Origin: Scytalidium lignicola
Lineage: Eukaryota; Ascomycota; Leotiomycetes
DNA: 64,000 nucleotides
Reading direction: 5' to 3'
Assembly (NCBI GenBank): GCA_002812745.2
Contig: NCSJ02000113.1
Coordinates: 1 to 64,000 of the forward strand
Shown here: in pieces, positions 25,292 to 35,755 of the stretch
Numbering within the stretch: the first letter of the stretch is position 1
Layout of the letters: each line of letters opens with the position of its first letter
Notes under the pieces: generated by a model
The model's input: the letters and a program-made list of their open reading frames with translations, nothing else
The model's database searches: none
What the model was told of the DNA's origin: nothing
Translations under genes and position numbers: made by a program

Positions 25292-26000
25292 ATGGCAAGC
25301 TCATCTTTCTGCTCCGTGGTTTCTTCAACCGCTATTGATAAACCGCACACATCTATGTGGCTAAGTGAAGACGATTATCAACATCTCGGATACTCTCCAA
25401 ATGGCACAAAGGAGACAAAGAAACAGTATTATACTTGGTCACAAATCCAACAACCAGGGATAAAACACCAGACATGGGCATCTGGCGAAGTATGCAACTC
25501 GACTATGTCGTCTGTGATGGAATCTTCAATCCGCCATCAATGTCCAAAGCCTCGGTGCAGTTCAACCTTCGCTCGTCTCTCAGATTTATCTCGACACTTG
25601 CGCACAGTTCATGGCCCAAAGCAGCGATGCCCACAGCCAGGCTGCTTCTATTTCACTGCTAGATATGACAATATGAGGGAGCACTATAGAAGAAAACATT
25701 CGGCTTCATGTAGGTTACTCTTCCGTTCTGCCATTATTTCTTTATTCTCTTTGGTCATTTGCACTTCTAAACTACAACGTCTAAGAAATATTTATCACAG
25801 CAACGCCGGAACACATATATACGGAGAACAATGGAGATGTCGCCATAGCCACAAGCACGATTTCACTATATGATGATCTTGACTTAACTTCTGATTTTGT
25901 GCTTTTCCATGAGAGCATTCCAATGGACAATTGGTCCGAGAGTGATTTGCTTTTCCGACCACTATCGGAGACACCATATACCACATCATGGCCTTCTTGA
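25292..26000 (+). CDS. Small C2H2 zinc-finger protein with acidic tail
   Basis: Two exons, 25292-25709 and 25801-26000, give 205 residues; the 91-nt intron begins GTAGGT and ends TTATCACAG. Two tandem C2H2 fingers are complete: C84-x4-C89-x12-H102-x4-H107 and C113-x4-C118-x12-H131-x4-H136. After splicing the C-terminal 65 residues are acidic and hydrophobic, with SLYDDLDLTSDF and MDNWSESDLLF, resembling a transcription activation domain (inference). The unspliced frame ends in unrelated sequence and lacks this acidic tail, which supports the splice model. The gene is head-to-head with the large zinc-finger gene. Its stop lies only 20 bp before a foldback repeat at 26021. The ATG at 25292 is the first Met of the frame. 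The role is probably a sequence-specific regulator; targets are unknown. Confidence 0.78.
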
Positions 26001-26915
26001 AATGCTTTAATCATATACAGTATATGTTCCGGCCGATATACTAATATATGCGATAGCCTAATCGGCGGCCCATTGGGTTATCGCATATATTGGCGTATCG
26101 GCCGGAACATATATAAGAAGCGGCCCATGCTATTTTCATTATGTCATAAATTAGAGACTATATGGGCAAGGGGGAGTTTTCTATTGTATTCTTGCCGACT
26201 TTTTGAACACTTATATGGTTAGAATTCATAATCTAACTACTAGAAATAAAGCCCTTTGTTAATATTGGAGGGGTTTCAGCGTCGTCATATGAAGCATGAG
26301 ATCTCGTACTGATGAAAAGGGTGGACGACTCTGTCATTTACATTTGAATAAGCTGCCAGTGTATAATTTACCAATCGGATAACCAAATGTTATTCATTAT
26401 ATCTGAATCATTTAGAGGTTTTGAGCAGCTTTTTTCAGGATGGCAAGTGTCTATTCGCGGTTCTTTTACTTGTCCAACACAAAGTCTTAATTGATGTGAC
26501 TGCTTATAATTTAAAGAACCTATATGATCTCCTATTTTAGATATATTCTTTAATAACACAGGAATCGTTTCACGGATTCGATTTCATGAATTCAATAGAG
26601 CTCTATGTTCAAGTTTGAAGTCATGTGGGGAATCAACCATCTGGCGACCCCACTAGCCCCCCACATTGACTCTTGGGACCTCGGTGATCCAGATTCTTCT
26701 AAAAAATGAAATGCTATTGAAATACTAAACATTCAACAAAAATGTATCCAAGACAGAACTCCTTCTTATGCACCCAAATCGTCGTGAACATGATCATATC
26801 TATATGCTCCTTACCATCGCCCTCGCTCCGTAAACGCCAGTCTTCTCCCCTGAATTTGCAACTAAAAATTCCCAGGAACAGATCCAAACCATCTCATAGT
26901 ATCTTTATCCTCGAC
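26001..26915. other. Gene-free convergent spacer with the foldback
   Basis: It separates the small zinc-finger gene and the orphan membrane gene, which converge. Apart from the foldback at 26021-26113 only AT-rich sequence without coding character is seen; the 63-codon minus frame at 26368-26559 has no supporting features. Confidence 0.55.
26021..26113. repeat. 39-bp inverted repeat (foldback, MITE-like)
   Basis: The left arm at 26021-26059 (starts tatatgttccggccgata) and the right arm at 26075-26113 are reverse complements with only a few mismatches; the loop is 15 bp. The arms contain ggccga/tcggcc and gcgata/tatcgc blocks. It lies just after the stop codon of the small zinc-finger gene, so it would be in that mRNA's 3' UTR. 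It could be a very small non-autonomous element or an RNA hairpin. Confidence 0.85.
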
Positions 26916-27539
26916 CTATTTCTCGGTATCCGGAATCGTAGGCATCAGGAAAAGAGTCCCGAGAACCAGACTTCCACACGCCGGCCACACAGTACAGAAA
27001 ATGTAAGAGTCCCACTCCTTCACTCCTGGGGTGAAAATGGCAATCGCCAATCCCGCATTGGCAGCTAAACATGCCATGAATATAATCTTCATCATAACCT
27101 TCCTCGAAATAGTCCTAAGACCTTCAAAGAACAGGAAGGTTCCGTACAATCCGAAAAACCCTCCCCAAGTTCCTACCAAGGCTCGGGTCACGCGCCTCGG
27201 ATCAAGGTCCTCCCCCCCTCTCTTGTTTCGTATGCGTTGACGTTCGGTATTCGATAGTTGCGGCGAGACAAGCACTACTATCTCCTGTGTAGCTATGCTT
27301 CCGATTTCCATCTTCAGCCGGTCTAAATTGTCGGAGAGTTCATCCATCCGTCGTACTAGCAGGCCCAGATCGGCTTGTTTGATGGATTTGGGGAATTCAA
27401 GGTTGGCTGTTGAACAGTAGGTTGATAAGGCATGGAAGATGAGGATGGAGAAGCAGATGATACATAGGCCAATATAGACTTGTTGCTGGGCGACTTGATG
27501 TGACTTCGCAAGTCGACTTGTATTGCTGTTATTGCCCAT
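26916..27539 (-). CDS. Orphan four-helix membrane protein
   Basis: Single-exon frame of 207 residues, start MGNNSNTSRL. Function is not recognised. Four hydrophobic segments are visible: about residues 22-42 (containing GLCIICFSILIFHAL), 119-140 (containing GGFFGLYGTFLFFEG), 148-170 (containing FMACLAANAGLAIAIF) and 179-202 (containing WPACGSLVLGTLFLMP). Between helices 1 and 2 is a hydrophilic stretch of about 75 residues, with a short amphipathic part (MDELSDNLDRLKMEIG) that could form a coiled coil, and a basic cluster near NTERQRIRNKR. The N-terminus has no cleavable signal. The layout suggests a membrane protein of the plasma membrane or an organelle. No intron is needed. It sits between the small zinc-finger gene and the carboxylesterase. 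A lineage-specific gene is likely. Confidence 0.68.
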   Translation of the reverse strand: MGNNSNTSRLAKSHQVAQQQVYIGLCIICFSILIFHALSTYCSTANLEFPKSIKQADLGLLVRRMDELSDNLDRLKMEIGSIATQEIVVLVSPQLSNTERQRIRNKRGGEDLDPRRVTRALVGTWGGFFGLYGTFLFFEGLRTISRKVMMKIIFMACLAANAGLAIAIFTPGVKEWDSYIFCTVWPACGSLVLGTLFLMPTIPDTEK

Positions 27540-28197
27540 TTTTTGCAGATTTCGAGCGAGATGAGATATTCAGAGTTTGTATATTCCGTATTTCAAAGTT
27601 TATATCAATTTCCGGATCGCAACGTAGTATTCTATCTAAATCCATCATCTATATATTTTTTTCTCTCCTTGCATGATTCATAGTGTTAATCGTTGACAGT
27701 TGGCACTGCTGTGTTGTACCGTTTCGCATTTGACCCAATCTCAGCCCGTCCTGGGGCAGCGGTGAGTGACGTACAAAGCCCCTAAAATTGGTGGCTCGTG
27801 CTCCCTTGGTGGGGTTGCCGAGGCTGAGATCTGACAAAAGTCTTAAATGTTCTTGGACAATTCGGATACGGAGAATCCCCATATTTGATTCCTCATATTA
27901 ACTGCTTTGGTAGATATGACAGAATATATTACCATGTTTGAAGGAAGAGAGCGAGAAGCTACCCCGCTGAGTCAACAATACAATTTGACCTGCTGTACAA
28001 GGACTCGGCGAGGTAATGATGCCCCTTCCAATTTTCAGCACTACGATATCTTAACACGCGGTAATTTTGTTCCATAAGAGTGGTTACCAGTTCCTTCCTC
28101 TAAGTAACGGAAATTGTTCAATCTATCATTGTTGATTTACTTGGATTTTGAAAAGGACACTACAATTCTCGGGAACTTAGGAGCTTAAAACACAACC
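27540..28197. other. Divergent spacer between membrane protein and carboxylesterase
   Basis: It contains the promoters of the two divergent genes. A 77-codon minus frame at 27649-27882 was seen but shows no domain. No regulatory motif was recognised. Confidence 0.5.
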
Positions 28198-30028
28198 ATG
28201 ACAGAAGAATTCACGCACCCGCAACTAGGGAAGATAAAGGGAAAGGCTAATAAGGGTTCTGTGCAATTCTTTGGTATAAAATATGCCACTACTAGGAGCC
28301 GTTTTGCGGCTGCAGAGTTATATGAGCCTTCTGGAGATGGAGAGATTGATGCCACCAAGTTTGGGTCTGTATCTTTAAATCTTCTGATTATGTTTGTGCT
28401 ATCTAACATATGAACTAGACCAAGTGTTGCTGTCCTCCCCCAAGGAGTCGATATGGAAAGCAGTTTCATTCAGAAGACTCTAGCTGCAACCAAAGTTCCC
28501 ATGTCAGAGACAGATGGCTTAAATCTGAATATTACAATTCCTAAGCTCCCGGGTGGATCAGCCAAGAAGCTTCCTGTTTATGTATTCGTATATGGTGGAG
28601 GGTTTTTCATAGGGGGGAATTCATACCCATCCTATGATAACAAGAGATTTATTGAATTGTCAACAGAGATAGGAATGCCGATTATTGGTGTTGTTATAAA
28701 GTAACTATTAATCCCTGTAATTGCGGCCGAATGCTAATTCATTCTCAGCTATCGTGTTGGTGCTACTGGGTTTCTTACCTCAGAAGATCTTCGGAGTCAA
28801 GGATTCCCGGCGAACAATGGTCTCAGGGATCAACGGGTCGCCTTCCAGTGGGTAAAAAAATTCATCTCTGGATTTGGGGGTGACCCCGAAAACATTACTG
28901 CTATTGGAAACAGTGCTGGATCCGGTTGGTGCTCCTCCGTTTGCAAACTGTTGCATAGTTTGATATGACTAACATCATACTTCGTGATAAAGTTTCTGTT
29001 ACATTGCAATTATATTCTGAGACACCGTTATTCAACAGAATATTCTGTTCTTCTGGAACATCGCTACTAATTCAGCCACTACCTCTTCCTGTTCACGAAG
29101 CCACTTATAATACCGTCATTAAAGCTTTAGGTATCATGGGAGAGACTGCTAAAGAACGAGTTGACGCTCTGCTTAAAGTTCCTATCGAAGATATTCTATT
29201 TAAAGTTCCTCCAGGACAACCTTACATCCCAGCATTGGATGGAGAAATGTTTACATTTTTGCCTGAACATAAGCTCTTTTCAACTAAGGAAGGGTTTTCT
29301 CGTATGCCTGGCGCTAAATGGTGTAAAGAAATGATTATGGGAGAGTGTGCATTTGATGTAAGGGCTCAATACTCTCACTATCTTTTATTGAATATTCTAA
29401 CACCCACTACTAACAGGGAAGTATCCTATTCGGTCAATGTGGTCCGCGACCAAATGGCCTAGCTGCTTCATTTACAGATTATGTGGCCAAGATTCTCCCG
29501 GAACATCCATCCGTCGCAACATCCATCCTAAAGTCTTATGGCATAACATCGGAAATGCCAGATGATGAAGCTGTAGTACGAATTCTGGAATTTGGTTCTG
29601 ATATAGCCTTCATTGGAAGTGGTATATCCTTCGCAAAAGGTTTCCCCGGGGCGGTTTATCGTTACTTCTACAATGAGCCTAACCCATGGGATGGCCAATG
29701 GAAAGGTAAAGCCTCTCATATCATGGATATCAAGGCTCTTTTCCTTAACTATAATGAGTATTTGCCTTCTGGTCAGGCTCAGACTTCTACTACTATGGCG
29801 AAGGATGCTATTGCTTTTATCAATGGCAAGGCGCCATGGAGTTCATACGATGAGCAAAATCGTACTGTGAAGATGTACGGCCCGAGTGAGGAGGAAGGGT
29901 TCACTGCCGAGGTTTCGGAGAAGGATGACAAGGTTCCCCAACGTCGGAACTACTTGTTGGAGTTTGAGAACAGTCCGGGATGGGATGCTCTATCTGCTAC
30001 CTGGGTAGCCTTTCTCCACGGCCATTGA
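28198..30028 (+). CDS. Type-B carboxylesterase/lipase family protein
   Basis: Hydrolyses carboxylic esters by the alpha/beta-hydrolase mechanism; natural substrate unknown. Five exons, 28198-28364, 28419-28700, 28749-28924, 28993-29357 and 29417-30028, give 533 residues; the four introns are 48-68 nt with CTAAC-like branch sites. The nucleophile is Ser205 in GNSAGS, split from VSVTLQLYSE by intron 3. The catalytic His is probably His431 in KASHIMDI. The acid position, normally Glu before Gly, appears to be Asp330 in AFDGSILF, formed by intron 4. The oxyanion loop reads VYGGGFFIGG, with Tyr where most members have His. There is no signal peptide (start MTEEFTHPQLGKIKG), unlike secreted fungal lipases, so the enzyme is likely intracellular. 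The first donor (GTCTGT) is weak but gives the expected frame. The family is certain; the residue roles for acid and oxyanion are inferred. Confidence 0.88.
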
Positions 30029-30810
30029 CTAGCCGACAACAGCACACCCCGCAGTCGACTTTAAATATTACCCATACAGCCAGACGATGGTTGAAAATGC
30101 AAGTCGACTACGTAAGAACCATGGTAACGCAAACAGGCATATTTGAATAGCTAGCAAACAAATACAACTGCAGACCTTGGTGGTCGTGGGGTATAATAGT
30201 TATTAAGTTCTATAACTAGTTATAACGGTCCCTCCTGCCGTAAACTCCTGTATATATTTTCTCCTCCGTGTCCAGCTCATTTCGACACGAACTAAGAGCT
30301 CTCTAACCTCAACTCTAATTGACCATTTCACAGACAAAGGATTTACCTATGGTCTCACCCGTGTTCGCATGACATCTGCTTAGATCCACAGAGGATTTAC
30401 TGGTATTGACTACTACCTCAGGAACTGCAACATTCGGTAGCTTATACGCAGGAAATGGGCTGTAGCTATAAGGGCTACAATGAGCTACAGCAGTAAATTA
30501 CTTATAGTAGTTACGGTAGTTATAGCAGCTAGAATTTAGTCCCATTAGAATAACTACACCAACAGGAACTACAAGGCCTATAACACTTATATTATAACAC
30601 ATTATAATTATATAGTAACGAAAGCAGGAGGGGTGGCCACGGTCATTGAAGCCAACCATAATTACAAGGCCAGTAAGCTGTAACACTATCATCCAGATGA
30701 GAAGATAGACATAATAGAGTCACGCAAAAGATTCACTTAGATTACCAAACTTATACGAAAGTGAAGCTGCGCAGAGAAAGATTCTATATATCTGTCTAAT
30801 ACTACAATAC
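30029..30810. other. Gene-free convergent spacer, short palindromes
   Basis: It holds the 3' ends of two convergent genes. Between 30440 and 30620 there are many short TAGCTA/GTAGTTA words and an inverted repeat gctgtagct/agctacagc at 30459-30467 and 30483-30491. No gene is supported. Confidence 0.5.
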
Positions 30811-32592
30811 TTAGAATTCGTTCTCATCGCTACCAGCTATGATGACATTGTTGATCTTTAACACCATACGGCATAGCTGAGTGGCTAACTGCAATTGTTG
30901 CTTCTTTCCAATTAATGGATCAATGACAAAGACATCTCTCATGTCATTTGTACCAGATTGCATGCAATCAACACCTAGTCGAGAATTCTCCTCCTTCACT
31001 TGTCGACTCTTGATACTAGCAAGAGTCTCGATAGGTGATAGACCAGAGTTTTCTGCAAGGGCCATAGGTACTGCATCAAGTGCATCTGCAAATGCACGCA
31101 TGGCGTATTGTTCTAGACCTGGCGACTTAACTGCTGCTTCTTCAACTGCTAAAGAGCAGGCGATTTCTGCAGCACCACCACCATACACGACGCGGTTATC
31201 TCGAACAAGATTGCGGACAACACATAGAGCATCGTGAAGAGACCGTTTAGCCTCATCAATGATCTTACTCACTGTTAGTTAAAGGGCTTATAATTAGACT
31301 ATAGTACTTACCATCTTGTTACTACCTCTTACGAAGACAGTCACCGCTCTAGTATTTGCGCAGTCTTCGATCACCAGCATCTTTTCTCTTGTCGTACCAA
31401 ATGTTAACTCTCGGACAATGCCGGCTGTTCCGAGCTTCTCTGGTGTTAAGTCTTCGAATCTTGGAACAATTCTTCCATTCGTAGCAATAGCGATCAACTC
31501 GATTTCTGGGCCTCCAACCCATCTTACAGCAGGTAGTTCGTTCTGTAGTAATAAATGGTTGGCCTCATCATCAAATCCCCACTGGCAAATGACCAGATTA
31601 GCTCCAGCATCCTTTAATTGTTGTATCATTTCGTTAAATTTATCTTTTTCATAAGTTTGTAACTTCTTGAATTCCTCAACGGTCGTGATATCGAGCTTAT
31701 GTTTTGTTTTTGGCTTCGGTGGCTCAAATGCGCATGTTAAGATTGCAATCTTAGCATCGTGAACCTCCGAGGGCATCTGGGGGTGGGAGAAATCTTTGTC
31801 CACAATAACACCTTGTACAAGTATGGTATCTTCCAGCGATCCACCAACCTTGCCATCCACCTTGATCAAGTCAAAGTCGACATCCTTCCTGTCAAGGTCG
31901 GCAACGGACAAAACAGCATCAACGGCGATCTGAGCAAACTGATCATGGGCTTTGGAAACGATCTTGCTTCCTAAACTTGTTCTTGCGACCTTGACCAGGT
32001 TCTGCCTCTGGGTCTTTGTAAATTCAACCACATCGGAGATCCTGTCTAGCTCTGCAACGGCAATATCACAGGCTTGTTCATAACCGTCAGCTATCCGAAT
32101 CGGATGGATGCCTCTATCGATAAGCTCCGCAGCTTGTTCTAATAAAGCACCAGCCAGTACCACGACACCAGTAGTTCCATCTCCTATCTCATCATCTTGG
32201 GATTTTGAAAGCTCCACAAGAAGCTTGGCAACATGATTTGAAATATCCATCTGGCCTAGGATTGTGGCACCGTCATTTGTAATCGTGATATCGCCGTCGG
32301 GGGAGATGAGGATCTTATCAAGACCTCGAGGGCCCAGTGATGTCTTGACTATGTTGGCAACTGTTCTTGCTGCTAGGATATGTGACTTGACGGCATCATT
32401 TCCGTATTGTCTCTTCTTCTTGCCTTGGCTGCAGCCATACGTCAATATAGAGCTTCTAGACTAGGCGGGGTACTCTTACTCTCTGACTACAATAAACGGT
32501 CTGCCTTGTTCGTCCTTCACAACGGAGGCTGTTATAAAATGTATCAGTATATGAATCTAGTATTAGGCCATAGCGTTATTACCCTGTGACAT
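30811..32592 (-). CDS. cct5: T-complex chaperonin subunit epsilon (CCT5)
   Basis: Subunit of the cytosolic CCT/TRiC ring, which folds actin, tubulin and other proteins using ATP. Four exons, 32592-32583, 32528-32480, 32428-31312 and 31263-30811, give 542 residues, close to the usual CCT5 length. Exon 1 is only 10 nt (MSQ plus one base). Intron 3 ends at the AAG just before ATCATTGAT; the upstream CAG would bring in a stop. Epsilon-type signatures include [27 protein letters not shown], the nucleotide-binding [18 protein letters not shown] and [15 protein letters not shown]. The ATPase Asp of the GDGTT loop is present, and the C-terminal part has [10 protein letters not shown] and the GTNDM segment. 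Nothing suggests inactivation. The gene is core eukaryotic, with no functional link to its neighbours, the carboxylesterase and HP1. Confidence 0.97.
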
Positions 32593-34542
32593 ATCAATAT
32601 CTGGAGAGAATCTGGTTAGCAGAGCTCGATGACAGAATAACTTGAAGCCAAGCTCTGGAACATACTCATCGCCATCTTGAAATAGTTCTGCGGAGTTTAA
32701 TACGGATAACTACCGAAGAAATAACTCCCAGACCAAGAGGAGGAACTGAAGGTCAAGCAGGTAAGGTCTTGATTCTGTAAATTCTATACGCGTGAATCGC
32801 GTTCTGAAGCTCTATTTCGCCAAATATTTTTTCCCTTTTTGCCTCAGGCATTTATGCTGGTACCTTCCATCAACACAAACTATACAAGGGAGAGAGGCGT
32901 GAGAGGATCAAAATTGAATTTGTTTAAATTATTGTCTATCTGTATAATTTTGTTTTCTGACTTAATCTGTGGCTAATCTATAAAATTAACTTCTGAATTA
33001 ATATCTATTTTCGCAGTTGGATCATTAGTCATCATGGAATTCTGGACATTGTTTCTGTTCCAGCCCATTTACCAACTTAAAGGATAATTTAAGTTAATTT
33101 TGACTTAATATAAACCATAAATTAATAAATATAAGGTTGTACGGTCGATAGCGAAGAGAGTGCTCTGTAGGGCCTGAAGGGGGTGTAGGCCGTAACCAAT
33201 CACAACGTAGTAGAACAGGAGGAAAGTTGTTGATCTGTAGCTGGTCTCTCATACGAAGTCTCCATACATACATATGTATGTAAGAAACGGTAAAATCAGC
33301 AAAATGATGGTGAACGGCCAAAGTTGGTGATAAAATAGCTGAACTTAGCTTCGCGCATGCCTTCGATAGAGTCAACGTAAACTATGTGCTTCGAGAGAAT
33401 GACGAAGTAATTGCGCTAGAGAAGGCATCGGCATATATCTTGCGCAAAATGGAGCCAGAATCCTGTATTAGTTAGGAGTCTATGATCACATAGATCAGAA
33501 TCTAGAGCCAGTGAGCTACGCTATTCATCTTCGAGGGGATAATGGCGAGTTAGCAAGAGGTTTTGGCTAGCCAAGAATGGTCAATGAACGACAAGCGATG
33601 ATATCCAACGTAAATCTATCACTGTCTAACACTAGTCACTACCAGCCCAGGCTATTCTGAAGGGTTAACAATCCGGAGGAAGTTGTTGTTGAGTCTTTAT
33701 GAACAACTGAAGGAAAAGTCCAGAATACCAACTGGCAAACGTGTGACTAGAGGCTGGACATGAAACATCCAGAGAAACACATTCCCAGATTTAGACCAAG
33801 TGACATGAAGAAGGTGGCTGAAAAATAGGGAGATTTCAGACTCACCAAAGATCATACCTTAAAGAATTTTTATGGAAACAGTATCAGGTGTTCATACCAT
33901 GCTCTAGAGGAGGCTACAAATAGTGCTTGGTCCTACAAACGGTTTGTATGCCGCATTGGCGACTCAATTCATGATATGACTCCTAATATAAATACCCGAT
34001 CGACGTATGTATCTAGTATACTGATGTCTACTCCTGTCTAGACTAGGGGAATTAAGTCATCGAAAGTGCAGCAGTACTAGCTAGTGCAATCTAACCTCCA
34101 AGTGCCAATATAAAAGATTGATTGATGTATATCAAGAACTTCGGCGGAAGAGAGCAGATCCAGGTGCTCACTAAATTTATTTCCCTTTTGTTAGTGTTTT
34201 TGCTTTCTGTTTCGTTGAGAGATGGGCGGCTGTGGATATGAAATGTGCACTTTCGCACTTTCGCACTTGATCGCATGACCAATCAGCGCCACTCCGTCGC
34301 GGTCTCAGTCACGTCTGCGATCTACGCTTTTATCGCGTCCTGCTTAATTCACAGCCTTGTTTAAACCGTCCATATAATCGCACTTATTGCAATTGAAGCC
34401 AATACAGTGACAATATTGAGGTTAATCTCTTCGATTTGAACCTAACTTTACATCTTCACTCTAGAACCATATAGGACAGGTACTGTCGCAACCACATCCC
34501 CTGATTGTAAGCTGTTGACCTGCGTGCTCGCGCTCCATCGAT
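32593..34542. other. Divergent spacer between CCT5 and HP1, no gene seen
   Basis: About 1.9 kb. The outer parts must hold the promoters and leaders of the two core genes. The middle (roughly 32900-34100) is AT-rich and shows many short frames with stops but no recognisable domain; a decayed repeat is possible but not demonstrable here. Confidence 0.5.
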
Positions 34543-35755
34543 ATGGCTACTCGTAAGTCGGTCCCTTTGTCGACTCTACCCTCGTTTTCACCCTTTGCGC
34601 CGTGCAACACGAAACGGTCATGAATTTGCGCTTTTAGCTGCATACTATAATTTCTATCTCCAAATACACAAGCTTACTTTTTTCAGCGCCTAGCGATAAA
34701 GATGCATCGGACCCTATAGCTACGTATTCATCTTTGGATCTGACAACGGCGAAAATAGAAAGTGCGGATATAGAGGACTTGAAAGAGGAAGCAATTGCAT
34801 CTGGGCTGGTAGCAGGCCAGGAAATAAAGATGGCGCAAAGAAACGGCAAGGCCAAGGCTGAAGAAGAGGATAAGTTATCAGGGGATGAGGAAGAGGAGGA
34901 GGATGGTGATGATGAGGTTGCGGAAGATGAGTTAGTAGTTCTTTACCATATGTGGAATACTGCTGACCTTTCTGGATTGCAGATACGTTGTTGAGACTAT
35001 CACTAACCATATGATCGACGAGGAGGCAAGCGTTCTATTACGCTGCTATGTTTGCATGCTAACTATTGGCACAGTCCGGTGAGCTTAGGTTTTTGGTGAA
35101 ATGGGAGGGATATGAGAAAAAAANGTGATAGAACCTGGGAACCGGAAGAGAACCTGTTTGTCTTGCCCCTCTTGCGATACTATTTTATGACTCACTGACA
35201 ATTGCTTCGCACAGGCACACTGCGTCAAAGATTCTCAACGATTATCTAGAGAAGGTCGGAGGTAGAGACTACTTGTTAGAAGAGTGGGAAGAGAAAAAGG
35301 CCAAAGCGAAATCTAAAAAACGCGGCCGCCCAAGTTCTGATACTAAAGAGGTATCAGCTAATGGGACAAAAAGAGGCCGTAAAAGTCACCCAGCATCAAC
35401 TTCACCGCCAGCGAGCTCAAGAAAAACAGGAATTTTCAAGCCTCCCAACGGTAGCTGGGAGGATGATGTCGTTGAAATCGACGCATGCGAAGGTCATGAT
35501 GGCAAGATCACCGTATTCTTAACCTGGAAAGGTGGACATAGAACACAACATCCAGCAAGTCAAGTTTACCACCGCTGTCCACAGAAAGTAAGTTTCATAT
35601 TTACAGATATAACAATGTAAGCTTGCTAACCTGCTCATGTAGATGCTAAAATTTTATGAAAGCCATTTGTAAGAGACTCCATACTAAAGCACATTTGCAA
35701 AGACTAACAGATATTTAGGGTGTTTAAGCGGAATACCCCGGTTGATGAGGAGTAA
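34543..35755 (+). CDS. HP1: Heterochromatin protein 1 (chromodomain plus chromoshadow)
   Basis: Binds histone H3 methylated at Lys9 and compacts heterochromatin; homologues are Neurospora HPO, Aspergillus HepA and fission-yeast Swi6. Seven exons, 34543-34552, 34687-34930, 34983-35025, 35075-35155, 35215-35587, 35643-35668 and 35719-35755, give 270 residues when the N at 35124 is ignored. The acidic N-terminal arm runs to residue 84. The chromodomain spans about 85-145 with methyl-lysine cage residues Tyr86, Trp109 and Tyr112 (YVVETI, LVKWEGY) and TWEPEENL. A basic linker has RGRP and RGRK hook-like motifs. The chromoshadow domain covers about 205-262 (from GSWEDDVVEIDA to KFYESHLVF). Intron 3 has a GC donor (GAG|GCAAGC) and a normal CACAG acceptor. 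The N at 35124 follows seven As and would shift the frame into TGA. Core gene; presumably maintains silencing of repeats such as the transposon at the window start. Confidence 0.93.

Noticed and set aside
26368..26559. 63-codon minus frame
   Set aside because: Too short and without homology-like motifs; in an AT-rich spacer.
33000..34100. Possible decayed transposon between CCT5 and HP1
   Set aside because: Peptide-like fragments appear near 33370-33470, but no catalytic motif, terminal repeat or target duplication could be seen.
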